Positions 9,901 through 18,068 of a stretch of DNA of 64,000 nucleotides are shown piece by piece. The first letter of the stretch is position 1; the number at the start of each line of letters is the position of its first letter. The stretch spans positions 5,704,001 to 5,768,000 of the forward strand of contig NZ_CP107780.1 of NCBI RefSeq assembly GCF_036345175.1. The letters are read 5' to 3'. This stretch comes from Streptomyces sp. NBC_00576. Lineage in GTDB: Bacteria > Actinomycetota > Actinomycetes > Streptomycetales > Streptomycetaceae. A program made the translations under genes and the position numbers. The notes under the pieces were generated by a model. The model saw only the letters and a program-made list of their open reading frames with translations. It searched no databases and was not told the DNA's origin.

Positions 9901-10430
9901 CCTCGGTGACGAGCTCGCTCCAGGCCGACGGCAAGGAGATACCCGACGACTACGGCTACTCGCCGATCGACCTCACCGAGTACACCGTTCCGGCCCAGGA
10001 CAGCGCGTACAAACTGACCGTGGACGCCTCACGTGATCCCGCGGTGTTCCCGGTCAGCACCCGCGTCCGGACGGAGTGGACCTTCCGCTCCGCCACCACC
10101 CCCGAGGACGACAACACCGAACTCCCGCTGTCGGTGGTCAACTTCTCGCCCAAACTGAGCCTGTCCAGCACGGCGAAGGCGGGCAAGCGGTTCGACGTGC
10201 CCTTCACCATCGGGGGCGCGGCGGCCGGACAGCGGCCCGCCAAGCTCGCCTTCGAGGTCTCGTACGACGAGGGCGCCACCTGGCACTCCACCAAGGCCGT
10301 CGGCGGTACGCATCTGTCGCTGACCCACCCGGCCACGGCGGGCTCCGTCTCACTGCGGGCCAAGCTGACCGACAAGGCCGGCAACACGCTGGTCCAGACG
10401 ATCGAGCGCGCCTACCTCACCACCAAGTAG
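6996..10430 (+). CDS. Large secreted S8 (subtilisin-family) serine protease, TTA-containing
   Basis: Starting at GTG 6996, with AAGGAG five bases upstream, the protein has 1144 residues. An earlier ATG at 6954 has no comparable ribosome site and would spoil the signal peptide. The order is signal peptide (1-32), propeptide, then a subtilase domain with Asp252 (VAVLDTGID), His284 (GHGTHVAS) and Ser464 (GTSMATPHVAG). A long beta-rich C-terminal region of about 600 residues follows. The enzyme degrades extracellular protein. Codon 3 is TTA (7002-7004), so translation should depend on the bldA leucyl-tRNA and be tied to development (established for TTA genes in Streptomyces). A strong terminator follows at 10451. 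Confidence 0.95.
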   Translation: MELRARPKRAVVAAGVASTALLLAGVPGAEAQDASGVGTVTTADAAKESGTAKPSGTAKAVKTVTLVTGDQVMVDGAGKVTGVVRAEGREKVPFSVRVVAGHTQVVPGDAELLLAQGKLDARLFDVTQLVADGYDDAGRGDVPLIVTFRGKKAPSMTPLTGAGAKIGRALPVVNGKAVRSVKKRGAEFWDAVTGTADKGDEAAEFTSSTAVEKVWLDGRRKASLDKSVPQIGAPTAWAAGYDGTGTKVAVLDTGIDTSHPDLASQVIAEQDFSGSTGPGDKFGHGTHVASTVAGTGAKAGGKYKGVAPGAKLLNGKVLDDSGFGSDSGIIAGMEWAVAQKADVVNLSLGGADMPGIDPMEEAVNRLSAESDTLFVIAAGNDGEFGERTVGSPGSADAALTVGAVDKADALTSFSSRGPLVGGGGVKPDLTAPGAAITAAAAAGSILEADYPSDVPGYLTLDGTSMATPHVAGAAAILAQQHPDWTGERIKEILTGSAKPGAYSSFQQGTGRTDLVRALEQSVVTEQQSIGFGTQQWPHGDDTPVTKQVTYRNLGTEPVTLGLSVDALTVDGKPADAGMFAVSPAQLTVPAGGTATASVTADTRAGSADGSFGGSVAAVSADGKIQVRTAVGVEREVESYDLTVKHLDENGAPIGDAATQISAIDSDFYADLADEQDGELTVRVPKGVYTLSGVIHPAYDAATHAVLVQPMLNLDKDTTVVIDARQARPVDITVPDAAAKNTEATVVYTYDRGGELGPGNLEFLVPTFQGTRFGQLGSDEAAGDMSAVFAGDWTRTDDAGRPVTYHLAWNRAGRLDGFTADIRRNQLAKVDLQVGVPVKGRGVQMEATAHAPDGSLVLSYDDLRADLPLHTTEYVLDNGVKWSFRSWQMFGEGRDRVSENFLMRMPRTWQAGHSYTERFNVGVFGPTMPAAGDQGPERGLPGVVRYGNVIRAFTPLFGDGSGHWGLSDYTSVTSSLQADGKEIPDDYGYSPIDLTEYTVPAQDSAYKLTVDASRDPAVFPVSTRVRTEWTFRSATTPEDDNTELPLSVVNFSPKLSLSSTAKAGKRFDVPFTIGGAAAGQRPAKLAFEVSYDEGATWHSTKAVGGTHLSLTHPATAGSVSLRAKLTDKAGNTLVQTIERAYLTTK

Positions 10431-10450
10431 CTCTCCGGACTGTGCGTCGA

Positions 10451-10490
10451 GTCCCGTTCGGGGCGGTGTCACCACCGCCCCGAACGGGAC
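10451..10490 (+). terminator. Terminator after the subtilase gene
   Basis: A perfect 18-bp inverted repeat (10451-10468 with 10473-10490), loop TCAC, begins 21 bases after the stop at 10430. It is one of the strongest hairpins in the window. Confidence 0.85.
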
Positions 10491-10613
10491 TCCTTGCCGT
10501 TTCCCAACTGCCGCGTGAGACAGGCGCGTTCGCGGGTTCCCATGCACCGCGAGCGGGGATAGCCATAGGGTGCGGCCACAGGTCGCGGGGGCCGGCGACG
10601 GGGGGAACGCCAC

Positions 10614-13013
10614 GTGTTCATGTCTCGATGGAGTGTGTCCGGGGCCAGATCACCTGCACGCGGACGCATCACGCTGCTTTGCCTGATTCTTCTCCTCATG
10701 GGCAGCCCCTGGGGGCAGGACCGCGTGGAGGAGTTCTACCTGGACCACTTCGGGAGCGAGACCACGCGCTGGCTGGTCGAGGGGGCGTTCGTCCCGAGGT
10801 GGGACTTCACCTCCGACAAATACATCGACTATGCCGGCTCGAACATGCTGGCCGTGCAGAACATCAGCGTCGTACTGCTCCTCGTGGCGCTCGCCCTGGT
10901 GATGTCACGGTCGCGGACCCGAGGGACGGCCGGCTGGAGCCGCTGTCTCGTCGCGGGTGTGCTGGTGTCGGAAATCGTCGCCCTGCTGCGGTGGTGGATG
11001 CTCGACAACTTCGTCGACGGACTGAGCCTGTCGTCCGCCGGACTGCGCATCGAACTCCTGCACGCAGCCCTCTCCTTCGGCCTGATGGCCGGTGTCCTGC
11101 TCGCCCTTCTGACCGTCGGACTGCCGCGCATACGCATCAACGGGTCAACCGGCGCCACCAAGGCGCTGTTCCGTCCCAGAAAGGGAGGTGCCGCCATGAC
11201 GACCCCGCAGGCGCACATGCCGGTCGGGAGCATGCCGGGTGACGTCACCCGGTATCTGTGCGCCGCGGCCTACGTCGATGAGGAGTTCGCCGACCGGGTG
11301 GTGGAGGGTGTGCTCGCCGACGAGGTCAGCGCCGTGGCGCCCTCGCCCGGCGTCGACCTGGTGGCGGTGGCCCACCACTGCCTGGCGGCACAGGAGATCC
11401 GCCGCCACCGCGACCTGCGACTGGCGGGGGCGTTCGCGGTCGTGGCGCTGTTCGCGCCGCTGTGGCTGCTGTTCAGCGCGTTGTTCCTGTCGTTCACCGC
11501 GAGCGTGGGCCGCTCCCGGGCCAGCCTCGCCACCCGTGGCCAACGCCAGCCGGGCAACAGGGCTTTGGTGAGTACGGTGGTCACCGCCGCGGTAGCGGTG
11601 CCCTGTGCCTTCCCCCTCGGCGCCGCCATCGCGTCCCTGCCCGTGTCCGGGTTCATGAGCTGGCTGCTCGGCGCCTACCTGGCCGGGATTCCGGCCGTGC
11701 TCGCGTCCGTCGGCGCGGTGGTGTTCGCGTACGTGACAGTCGTACGCCACGACCTCGGCATCGACCAACTGCTGCGCACCACCATGACCCGCGCCGCGTT
11801 CGCCCGGCGCCGGCTGCCGGCACTGCCCCTGAAGCAGTGGATCGTCAACCGGATGGCGGTCGTCAAGGAGGCGCGGGACGGAAACGTCACCGTCTACAGC
11901 GGGTACTCACCGTTCATCGGCTACTCCGCGGCCGGCTCCAACTGGTCGATCGCCGTGCCGCTGCTGCCCTCCGACGACCGCGTCGACCGCGTCGGCAAGG
12001 GCCCGCGCCCCGGGGCGCCGGACGCCTTCACGGTCGTCGAACTCATCGGCCACGTACGCGAACACCTCCGTACGGTCGCCGCACGCGACGGCGCAGGCGA
12101 CGGGATCGCGGACAACGCCCCCAGGTCCCCGAAGCCCCCTGCGTCCCCTGCGTCCCCCGCATCTCCCAGATCGCCCGAATCCCTCGGTTCTCTCACCATC
12201 GAGGACCGGGTCTTCGTGAACGGTACGGCCATCGGCGACGACTCCCGGTTCATGGCGACCGCGGGCCTGACACCGGCCATGCGGCTGTCGGCCGAGGCGG
12301 TCGAGGAGATCATGCTGCGTCCGACGGGCGCGGTACGCCACCATCTGGCGGTCCATGTGCCGTTGTGGGGCGACGACGTGGTGCCGAGCGTGTTCCTGCA
12401 CTTCTCGACCGAGGGCAGAACCCTGCACCTGCACTGCGGCAACCATGTGCTCGGTCCGGTGGGCGCCGTCTACCACGTCGTGGACCGCCTGCGGGACCCG
12501 CTCACCCCCGAGCGGCAGCGCGGGCTGCTGGCGGACTCCCTGCCCCGCACCGGCCCGGCGTTCTTCGGCGCGCCCTCCCGCGCGCTGCGCCAGGCCCGTT
12601 TCGAGGTGCGGCGCACCCGGCGGATGGTGGACGAACTGACCGCCATGGAGCAGGACCCGGTCTTCGACTACGGCGCCCGGATGAGCATGCGGGAGATCGC
12701 GATGAGCCCCGTCTACCAGAACTACTTCCAGGTCGTGGACGCCGACCGGGTCACCTCGGCGGTGCAACGCCACACTCTCGCCGCGATCCGGGAGTTCCTC
12801 GACGCACGCGGCTACGACACCACCGACTTCCGCGCCCAGCAGCAGAGCATCCTCAACCAGGGTGTCATCCAGCAGGGCGGGACGAGCATCATCGGCAACC
12901 AGGCGATCGGCACGGGTGCCAGCGCCACCCAGAACGTCGCGCAGAAGACCAGCCCCGCCGCCGGCGCCGCCGCCGGTTCCAGCGCCGGCGCCGGCGCCGG
13001 CGGCCAGAAGTAG
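10614..13013 (+). CDS. Large membrane protein of unknown function, possibly two fused genes
   Basis: 799 residues, not recognised. The N-terminal part (1-190) has about four membrane segments. The middle (from about residue 195) has an alpha-helical stretch, then membrane pairs near 265-295 and 310-375. A soluble C-terminal half follows, with a Pro/Ser linker (about 503-522) and a final Gly/Ala-rich tail. In-frame ATG 11196 is preceded by AAGGGAGG at the right distance, so the last 605 residues may also be made separately, or the ORF may be a fusion that lost a stop. Near the C-terminus IIGNQAIGTGA resembles a segment of the next protein, 23 bp downstream, so the two likely work together. Confidence 0.7.
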   Translation: MFMSRWSVSGARSPARGRITLLCLILLLMGSPWGQDRVEEFYLDHFGSETTRWLVEGAFVPRWDFTSDKYIDYAGSNMLAVQNISVVLLLVALALVMSRSRTRGTAGWSRCLVAGVLVSEIVALLRWWMLDNFVDGLSLSSAGLRIELLHAALSFGLMAGVLLALLTVGLPRIRINGSTGATKALFRPRKGGAAMTTPQAHMPVGSMPGDVTRYLCAAAYVDEEFADRVVEGVLADEVSAVAPSPGVDLVAVAHHCLAAQEIRRHRDLRLAGAFAVVALFAPLWLLFSALFLSFTASVGRSRASLATRGQRQPGNRALVSTVVTAAVAVPCAFPLGAAIASLPVSGFMSWLLGAYLAGIPAVLASVGAVVFAYVTVVRHDLGIDQLLRTTMTRAAFARRRLPALPLKQWIVNRMAVVKEARDGNVTVYSGYSPFIGYSAAGSNWSIAVPLLPSDDRVDRVGKGPRPGAPDAFTVVELIGHVREHLRTVAARDGAGDGIADNAPRSPKPPASPASPASPRSPESLGSLTIEDRVFVNGTAIGDDSRFMATAGLTPAMRLSAEAVEEIMLRPTGAVRHHLAVHVPLWGDDVVPSVFLHFSTEGRTLHLHCGNHVLGPVGAVYHVVDRLRDPLTPERQRGLLADSLPRTGPAFFGAPSRALRQARFEVRRTRRMVDELTAMEQDPVFDYGARMSMREIAMSPVYQNYFQVVDADRVTSAVQRHTLAAIREFLDARGYDTTDFRAQQQSILNQGVIQQGGTSIIGNQAIGTGASATQNVAQKTSPAAGAAAGSSAGAGAGGQK

Positions 13014-13036
13014 CTTCAGAAGGTGAGGATCACGCG

Positions 13037-13447
13037 ATGAGCAGCAGCAGTGAAGTCGGCCGTCCCGATCCGCCCGTCAACAACGGCCTCGTGATCAACG
13101 GCGGTACCCAGTACGTGGGCAACCAGGCGATCGGCCACCGCGCCCAGGCGTTCTCCGGCTCGGTCGGCTTCCAGCCGCAGGACGCCGAGCAGGCCGCCGC
13201 CCGTACGGCCGAACTCCTCGTGCTCGTGGAGCAGTTGCTGTCCGAGCACCGCGCGGCGCTGGCCGACCCCGAGGCCACCACCCGGGAACTGCGACGCCTG
13301 CGCGAGGAACTCGACGAGGAGGAGCCACAGCCGACGGTCCTGCGACGTGCCCTGGACCGCCTGACGGAGTTCGTCCAACCGGTGACCCCGCTCGTCGTCG
13401 CGGTCGGCGAACTCGCGCAGACGGTACGGGGCGCCCTGGGCGTCTGA
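13037..13447 (+). CDS. Small unknown protein with GNQAIG motif
   Basis: 136 residues. It starts MSSSSEVGRPDPP with AAGGTGAGG upstream of the ATG. Residues 18-34 (LVINGGTQYVGNQAIGH) share the 'GGT-x-x-x-GNQAIG' pattern with the C-terminus of the preceding membrane protein. Residues about 50-100 are charged and helical, likely coiled-coil, followed by an amphipathic end. It forms an operon with the upstream gene (23 bp gap). Function unknown. The Gly-rich 'NQAIG' tags resemble linker segments in multi-component actinobacterial signalling or conflict proteins, but I cannot assign a family. Confidence 0.75.
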   Translation: MSSSSEVGRPDPPVNNGLVINGGTQYVGNQAIGHRAQAFSGSVGFQPQDAEQAAARTAELLVLVEQLLSEHRAALADPEATTRELRRLREELDEEEPQPTVLRRALDRLTEFVQPVTPLVVAVGELAQTVRGALGV

Positions 13448-13555
13448 CGACCCGTCGGCGCGTGGCATCGAAGGCGGCCGGCATGCACCGGGGTCGTGAA
13501 AGCCGTTCTCACGAGGGAGCGGACTCCCCGGCTGCTGGTGTAGTTGACTCCACTG

Positions 13556-14917
13556 TCAGCCGGGAATGTCGGGCTCGTACGGGTCGCGCCCCCACTCGGA
13601 GTCACCGAGCGGATAGGTGTACGCGGGCCGCCCCACGTTCCCGCTCGTCCGGAACGGGTTGCCCTTGTCGTCGACACGTACGACGCCCTGCTGGTCGCCG
13701 CTGGACCAGTCCAGCTCCAGGTACCAGCTCACGTTGTGTGCCCGTGCGTCGGCGAAGACGTAGAAGACCTCGGGATCGGACTCGCTCACCTTGTACGGGA
13801 AGTCGCGCTGCCCGGCCCTGGGCGAGACCGCGGGCCGCCCGGCATCGAGGTCCACGTCGAACGCCGCCGTCTCCACGCCGCCACCGCACCCGACGCCCAT
13901 CACGAAGTCGTTCCAGGCGAGCGGGGCGCTCTTCTCCACCACCCGCACATGCAGTGCCCTCAGGACGACCGTCGCCTTCCCGGTGCCCTGCACGGTCAGC
14001 GCGAGCATCTGCTGCCCGCCGGTGACCCCACCGAGCGCGGTGACCCACCCGCGGGCGTCCGGCTCGGTCGGCGGCGGAGGCACCTGCTCGGGCTTCTGGT
14101 CGATCAGGTAGTGCGGGCTGCACGGCTCTTCCCACTTGTACGGATTGACGGCGACGTTGGGTGCGCCGGCCCCGTCCTCGGGCCCGTCGCCCTGCGCCGC
14201 TCCGACCCCACGGCTCCGGGAGGCGGAGACGGGAGGGGAGACCGAGGGGGAGAGGGAGAGGGACGGGGAGGGGGAAGTGGTGGGACCGGTGTCGCGCGCG
14301 GCGGAGGGTGTGGGCGATCCGCTCTTCGCGCCGGTCGGTGCGGAGGCGACGGGACTGTTGCCGAGCGACCCGGAGCCCGCGGCCCCCACGGACTGCTTCC
14401 CGCTCCGGTCGTCATCCCCCTTGCCGGGCACGAGATTCACCACGAGCGCGGCCGCGGCGACTGCGGCGACCACAGCGGCACCGGCGAGGACGACGGTACG
14501 CCGACGCCGCGCCGAGGGAGCTCCCACTGCCCCGGCCGCCAACTCCGCTGCCGGCGCCTGCCGTTCCTCCTCGGCGGGCACGGCGGCCACGGCGGCCACG
14601 GCGGGCACCGCAGGCACCGCGGGCACGGCTGGCGTGCTGCGCGTGGCTTCCTCCGCCGGAGTTCCACTCGCCTTCTGCCCTCGCATGGCATCCGCGCGGA
14701 TCCACCGCCGATGCAGCTCCACCAGTTCCTCGGGCGTCGCCCGGCACAGCCTGGCGAACCGCTCCACGGGTGCGTAGTCCGTCGGTACGGCGTCCCCGTT
14801 GACATACCGGTGAAGCGTGGACGCACTCATGTGCAGCCGCTTCCCGAGACTTCCGTAACTGAGCCCGGACCGCTCCTTCAACTGGCCCAGCAGCTCCGGG
14901 AACTCATCCCCCGTCAC
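13556..14917 (-). CDS. XRE-type HTH protein with one membrane span and extracytoplasmic domain
   Basis: From GTG 14917 (GAGGGAG seven bases upstream) the protein has 453 residues; longer frames upstream lack a ribosome site. Residues 5-60 form an XRE helix-turn-helix (YGSLGKRLHMSASTLHRYVN), a DNA-binding fold. Residues 97-114 are an Ala/Val/Pro repeat coded by 9-bp repeats. Residues 141-164 are a single membrane span. The remainder is a Ser/Thr/Pro linker and an exported beta-rich domain of about 250 residues. The layout suggests a membrane-tethered regulator that senses something outside. It is divergent from a lipoprotein gene (gap 218 bp), a plausible partner or target. Confidence 0.8.
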   Translation of the reverse strand: MTGDEFPELLGQLKERSGLSYGSLGKRLHMSASTLHRYVNGDAVPTDYAPVERFARLCRATPEELVELHRRWIRADAMRGQKASGTPAEEATRSTPAVPAVPAVPAVAAVAAVPAEEERQAPAAELAAGAVGAPSARRRRTVVLAGAAVVAAVAAAALVVNLVPGKGDDDRSGKQSVGAAGSGSLGNSPVASAPTGAKSGSPTPSAARDTGPTTSPSPSLSLSPSVSPPVSASRSRGVGAAQGDGPEDGAGAPNVAVNPYKWEEPCSPHYLIDQKPEQVPPPPTEPDARGWVTALGGVTGGQQMLALTVQGTGKATVVLRALHVRVVEKSAPLAWNDFVMGVGCGGGVETAAFDVDLDAGRPAVSPRAGQRDFPYKVSESDPEVFYVFADARAHNVSWYLELDWSSGDQQGVVRVDDKGNPFRTSGNVGRPAYTYPLGDSEWGRDPYEPDIPG

Positions 14918-15135
14918 TGTTTCTCCCTCTCTCCGCGTCCCGGACCGCCATTCCAGGCGGACACCATTCCCCCAGGTCAGAGCGTTGTGGGCGTCCCAGC
15001 GTTCCGGATGCACCGTCAAATATGGCGGCCGGGACGGATCACCGCACAAGCTCTGGTCATCCAAGCACGCCGCTTCCGGCACCCGGTCGAGCGGCCTGCG
15101 TACCGATCCGTATCGCATCGCACCAGGGGAATCTC

Positions 15136-15927
15136 ATGTCCGCACGTACCGCCCGCACCCGCCTGCTCGCCGCCGCCGCACTCACGGTGGCCACTCTGAC
15201 GCTGACGGCGTGCAACAGCGCGGAGGGCGCCCGCAACGAGGGAGACTCGGCGGGATCCTCTTCCGCTTCGTCTTCCTCGGCTTCCGCGTCCGACTCGTCG
15301 CCCACGGCGAGTGGGGGAACGTCCACGGGAGCGGGACAGGTCGGCGGCGCCGCCGACCAGGCCTCCAAGGACTCGACGGGCGGCACCGGGACGACCGGCA
15401 CGACCGGTTCAAGCGGGACGACGGGCTCCACAGGCGCCTCGGGTTCCACTGGTTCCACTGGTTCCAAGGGCTCGAACGATTCGGCCTCCGACTCCGGCTC
15501 CGACTTCGGGGCCGTCTTCACCCCCTGCTCGCCCACCTCCACCAGGACGACCGCCACGGAGGTCTCCCGCCCGCTGAACCACGTCCTCCTCACCGTCACC
15601 AACACCGGCTCGAAGAACTGCAACCTCGTCGGCTACCCGGCCGTGCGGTTCGGGGAGGCCCAGTCCGTCCCGCCGGCCATCGAGGACTCCAAGCCGCAGG
15701 CCGTGGTCACGCTGGCACCCGGTGAGTCGGGGTACGCGAGCGTCCTGCTCTCGGCCGCGGACGGCAGTGGCTCGGACGGCTACACGGCCAAGACCCTGGA
15801 GGTCTACTTCAACTCGCAGAGCACGAGCGCCGCCCGCCCGTCCCTGCCCACCAAGGGCGTGTACGTCGACAGCTCGATCACGGTCTCGTACTGGCAGTCG
15901 GACATGGGTGACGCCCTGTCCTGGTGA
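15136..15927 (+). CDS. DUF4232-type lipoprotein
   Basis: 263 residues, start ATG 15136 with AGGGGA upstream. The N-terminal signal ends in the lipobox LTAC, giving a lipidated Cys26 on the outer membrane face. Residues 35-125 are a Ser/Gly/Thr linker with collagen-like G-x-x repeats (GTTGTTGSSGTTGSTG). The C-terminal domain (about 130-255) reads NHVLLTVTNTGSKNCNLVGYP then LAPGESGYASV, typical of DUF4232 lipoproteins of actinobacteria. Function unknown. It is divergent from the membrane XRE gene. Confidence 0.85.
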   Translation: MSARTARTRLLAAAALTVATLTLTACNSAEGARNEGDSAGSSSASSSSASASDSSPTASGGTSTGAGQVGGAADQASKDSTGGTGTTGTTGSSGTTGSTGASGSTGSTGSKGSNDSASDSGSDFGAVFTPCSPTSTRTTATEVSRPLNHVLLTVTNTGSKNCNLVGYPAVRFGEAQSVPPAIEDSKPQAVVTLAPGESGYASVLLSAADGSGSDGYTAKTLEVYFNSQSTSAARPSLPTKGVYVDSSITVSYWQSDMGDALSW

Positions 15928-16075
15928 CGCCGTGCCTCATGGGCTCAAGGGCTCAAGGGCTCAAGGGCCCATGGGGCTGGTCGTGCTCCGGCCGTTCGGG
16001 ATCGGCTTGTCGGGCTCCAACGCAGGCTCTCTCGGGATCGCCACCGAGGCGAAGCCGGGAACCGAGGACGCACCC

Positions 16076-16354
16076 ATGACGAGCGAATCCGGCTCCTCGA
16101 CCGCCCAGACCGGCCATACGTTGGTGGTCGCCGCCTCGGGGAAGTGCCTGAGCAGTGGCGACGGGACAGACGGAACGCAGCTGTTCCAGGCCGCGTGTGA
16201 CGGCTCGGCGGCTCAGCAGTGGCTGACCGGATCCGGGACCGTCCGATCAGCGGGCAAGTGCATGACCGTGGCTGGGGGAGCGACCGACGACCGCACCGCG
16301 ATCCAACTGGCGGAATGCAACCGCAGGGACAACCAGATCCGGACGCTTGGCTGA
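16076..16354 (+). pseudogene. Truncated ricin-type lectin remnant
   Basis: A 92-residue frame covers about two thirds of a ricin beta-trefoil: GKCLSSGDGTDG, AAQQWLTG and GKCMTVAGGATDDRTAIQLAEC. The last repeat reads NQIRTLG where an NQQW-type motif is expected, and the frame stops there. There is no signal peptide, although such domains are normally exported, and only a weak ribosome site. A remnant of a secreted enzyme's lectin module is more likely than a functional gene. The preceding 100 bp contain three tandem copies of GGGCTCAA (about 15949-15973). Confidence 0.5.
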
Positions 16355-16385
16355 CCGCCTGTGCCTTGGGCCCTGTGCCTGGCAG

Positions 16386-17984
16386 CTATTCCGCTGACGA
16401 CTGCGGGATGTCGCGTTGCTTCAGCGGGCGTACCGCGGGCCCCTGGAGGATCCGTCCGTCCGGGGCGAAACGGGAGCCGTGGCACGGGCACTCCCATGCC
16501 TGCTCCGCGTCGTTGAAGGCCACGATGCAGCCGAGGTGGGTGCAGCGCGCCGAGACGGCCTGGAGCGAGCCGTTCTCGTCCCGGTGGACGGCGCACTGCT
16601 GTCCGCCCAGGCGCAGCACCGCGCCGTGGCCCGGCGGGATGTCACCCGGCGTCGGGGGTGTCATGGCCGGCAGCCGGTCGCCGACGAAGTGCCGGGCCAC
16701 CTGGGCCTGGTGCTTGAGGAACGACATCCCCTCGCGGACCACGGGTGCCAGCCGGCGCGGGTCGTAGAGGCCGCTCCAGTCGGCCGGGAGGCCGTTGATC
16801 CGGTCGCTGAGGAGGCGGCCCGCCATGATGCCGCCGCTCAGGCCCCAGCCGCCGAACCCGGTGGCCACGTAGGTGTGCCGACTGCCGTGGTGGAGCGGTC
16901 CGACCAGCGGTACGGAGTCGGTGGAGTCGTTGTCCTGGGTGGCCCAGCGGTGGGTGAACGTGAGGCCGGGGAAGCGGTCGTCGGCCCAGGCGGACAGCCG
17001 GGCGAACCTTTCCTCGACGTCGGCGGCGCCGGGGACGAAATGCTCGCCGGTGACGATCAGGAGGCGCTTGCCGTCGCTGTACGGGGCACTGCGCACCGAG
17101 CGTGTGTTCCGTTCCGGCGTGATGTACATGTCGCGCGGGGCATGGTCCTCGTCGATGGTCGCGGCGACGACGAGTTCCCGGCGCGGGCTGAGGCGGGTGA
17201 AGAGGAGGGCGCGGTCGAAGACCGGGTAGTGCGTGGCGATCACGACTTCGTTCGCGCGCACCGAGACCCCTGCGTCGGTGCGCAGGACGCAGGGTTCGCC
17301 CTCGGTGAGACCGACGACGCGTGTCCCCTCGTACACCGTGCCGCCGCGTCGGCGTAGGTCGGCGGTGAGCGCCAGCAGGTACTTGCGGGGGTGGAACTGG
17401 GCCTGTCCGCTCACTCGGACCGCGCCGGCGACCGCGAAGGGCAGGTCGGTTCCGGTCACGAACTCGGCCGGTAGTCCCGCCTCGCGCGCGGCGTCGGCCT
17501 CCGCCCGCAGTTCCCTGACGCGCCGCGGAGCCTCGGCGTAGGTGAAGGCCGCCGCCTCCTCCCACTCGCAGTCGATGCCGAGTTCGTCGACGATCCCGGC
17601 GGCGTGCCGGATCGCCTCGGACTGTGAGCGTGCGTACAGGCGGGCGCCCTCGGGGCCGCGGGTGCGGCGCAGGTGGTCGTAGATGAGGGTGTGCTGGGCG
17701 GTCAGCTTGGCCGTCGTGCGGCCGGTGACCCCGGCGGCGAGGCGGTCGGCCTCCAGCACCGCCACCTCGCGTCCCTGCCGGACCAGTTCCCAGGCGGTGC
17801 TGAGGCCGGCGATGCCGCCGCCGACCACGGCGACGTCCACGGTGAGGTCACCGGAGGGCGGGGGAGCGGGGGCGGCGGGCGGCGCGGTCTCCAGCCAGTA
17901 GGAGCCCTGGATTCCGGTTTTGGGGTTCATGGCGGCCGAGTGCCCCCGGTCGTGACCGATACGCGCCGCCACAGAGGTCTTCAT
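16386..17984 (-). CDS. FAD-dependent oxidoreductase with C-terminal Rieske domain
   Basis: 532 residues. A DAO-type FAD domain begins with VAVVGGGIAGLSTAWEL (GGGIAG at 55-60) and continues with TGRTTAKLTAQHT. Near 380 is ATGFGGWGLSGG, the second FAD contact of this fold. The C-terminal 95 residues are a Rieske [2Fe-2S] domain with Cys481/His483 (CTHLGC) and Cys499/His502 (CPCHGS). Such fusions are common in actinobacteria and act as cytoplasmic flavin-dependent dehydrogenases; the substrate is unknown. ATG 17984 has GGAG only two bases away, so Met19 may be an alternative start. The gene is divergent from the SRPBCC gene. Confidence 0.9.
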   Translation of the reverse strand: MKTSVAARIGHDRGHSAAMNPKTGIQGSYWLETAPPAAPAPPPSGDLTVDVAVVGGGIAGLSTAWELVRQGREVAVLEADRLAAGVTGRTTAKLTAQHTLIYDHLRRTRGPEGARLYARSQSEAIRHAAGIVDELGIDCEWEEAAAFTYAEAPRRVRELRAEADAAREAGLPAEFVTGTDLPFAVAGAVRVSGQAQFHPRKYLLALTADLRRRGGTVYEGTRVVGLTEGEPCVLRTDAGVSVRANEVVIATHYPVFDRALLFTRLSPRRELVVAATIDEDHAPRDMYITPERNTRSVRSAPYSDGKRLLIVTGEHFVPGAADVEERFARLSAWADDRFPGLTFTHRWATQDNDSTDSVPLVGPLHHGSRHTYVATGFGGWGLSGGIMAGRLLSDRINGLPADWSGLYDPRRLAPVVREGMSFLKHQAQVARHFVGDRLPAMTPPTPGDIPPGHGAVLRLGGQQCAVHRDENGSLQAVSARCTHLGCIVAFNDAEQAWECPCHGSRFAPDGRILQGPAVRPLKQRDIPQSSAE

Positions 17985-18001
17985 TTCTCCGGTCTGGGTA
18001 C
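17977..18001 (+). promoter_or_regulatory. SigB-like stress promoter for the SRPBCC gene
   Basis: GTCT (17977-17980), a 15-base spacer and GGGTAC (17996-18001) fit the Streptomyces SigB-type pattern GNNT-N14-16-GGGTAT/C. It lies 67 bp before the ATG at 18069. The gene type (stress-associated SRPBCC) agrees. One mismatch from the preferred -10 remains. Confidence 0.5.
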
Positions 18002-18068
18002 CCGAGGTCGTGCGGAAAGATCTCGAATGCCGCGAACGATGTCGAATGCCTCAGATGAGGAGGAAAAC

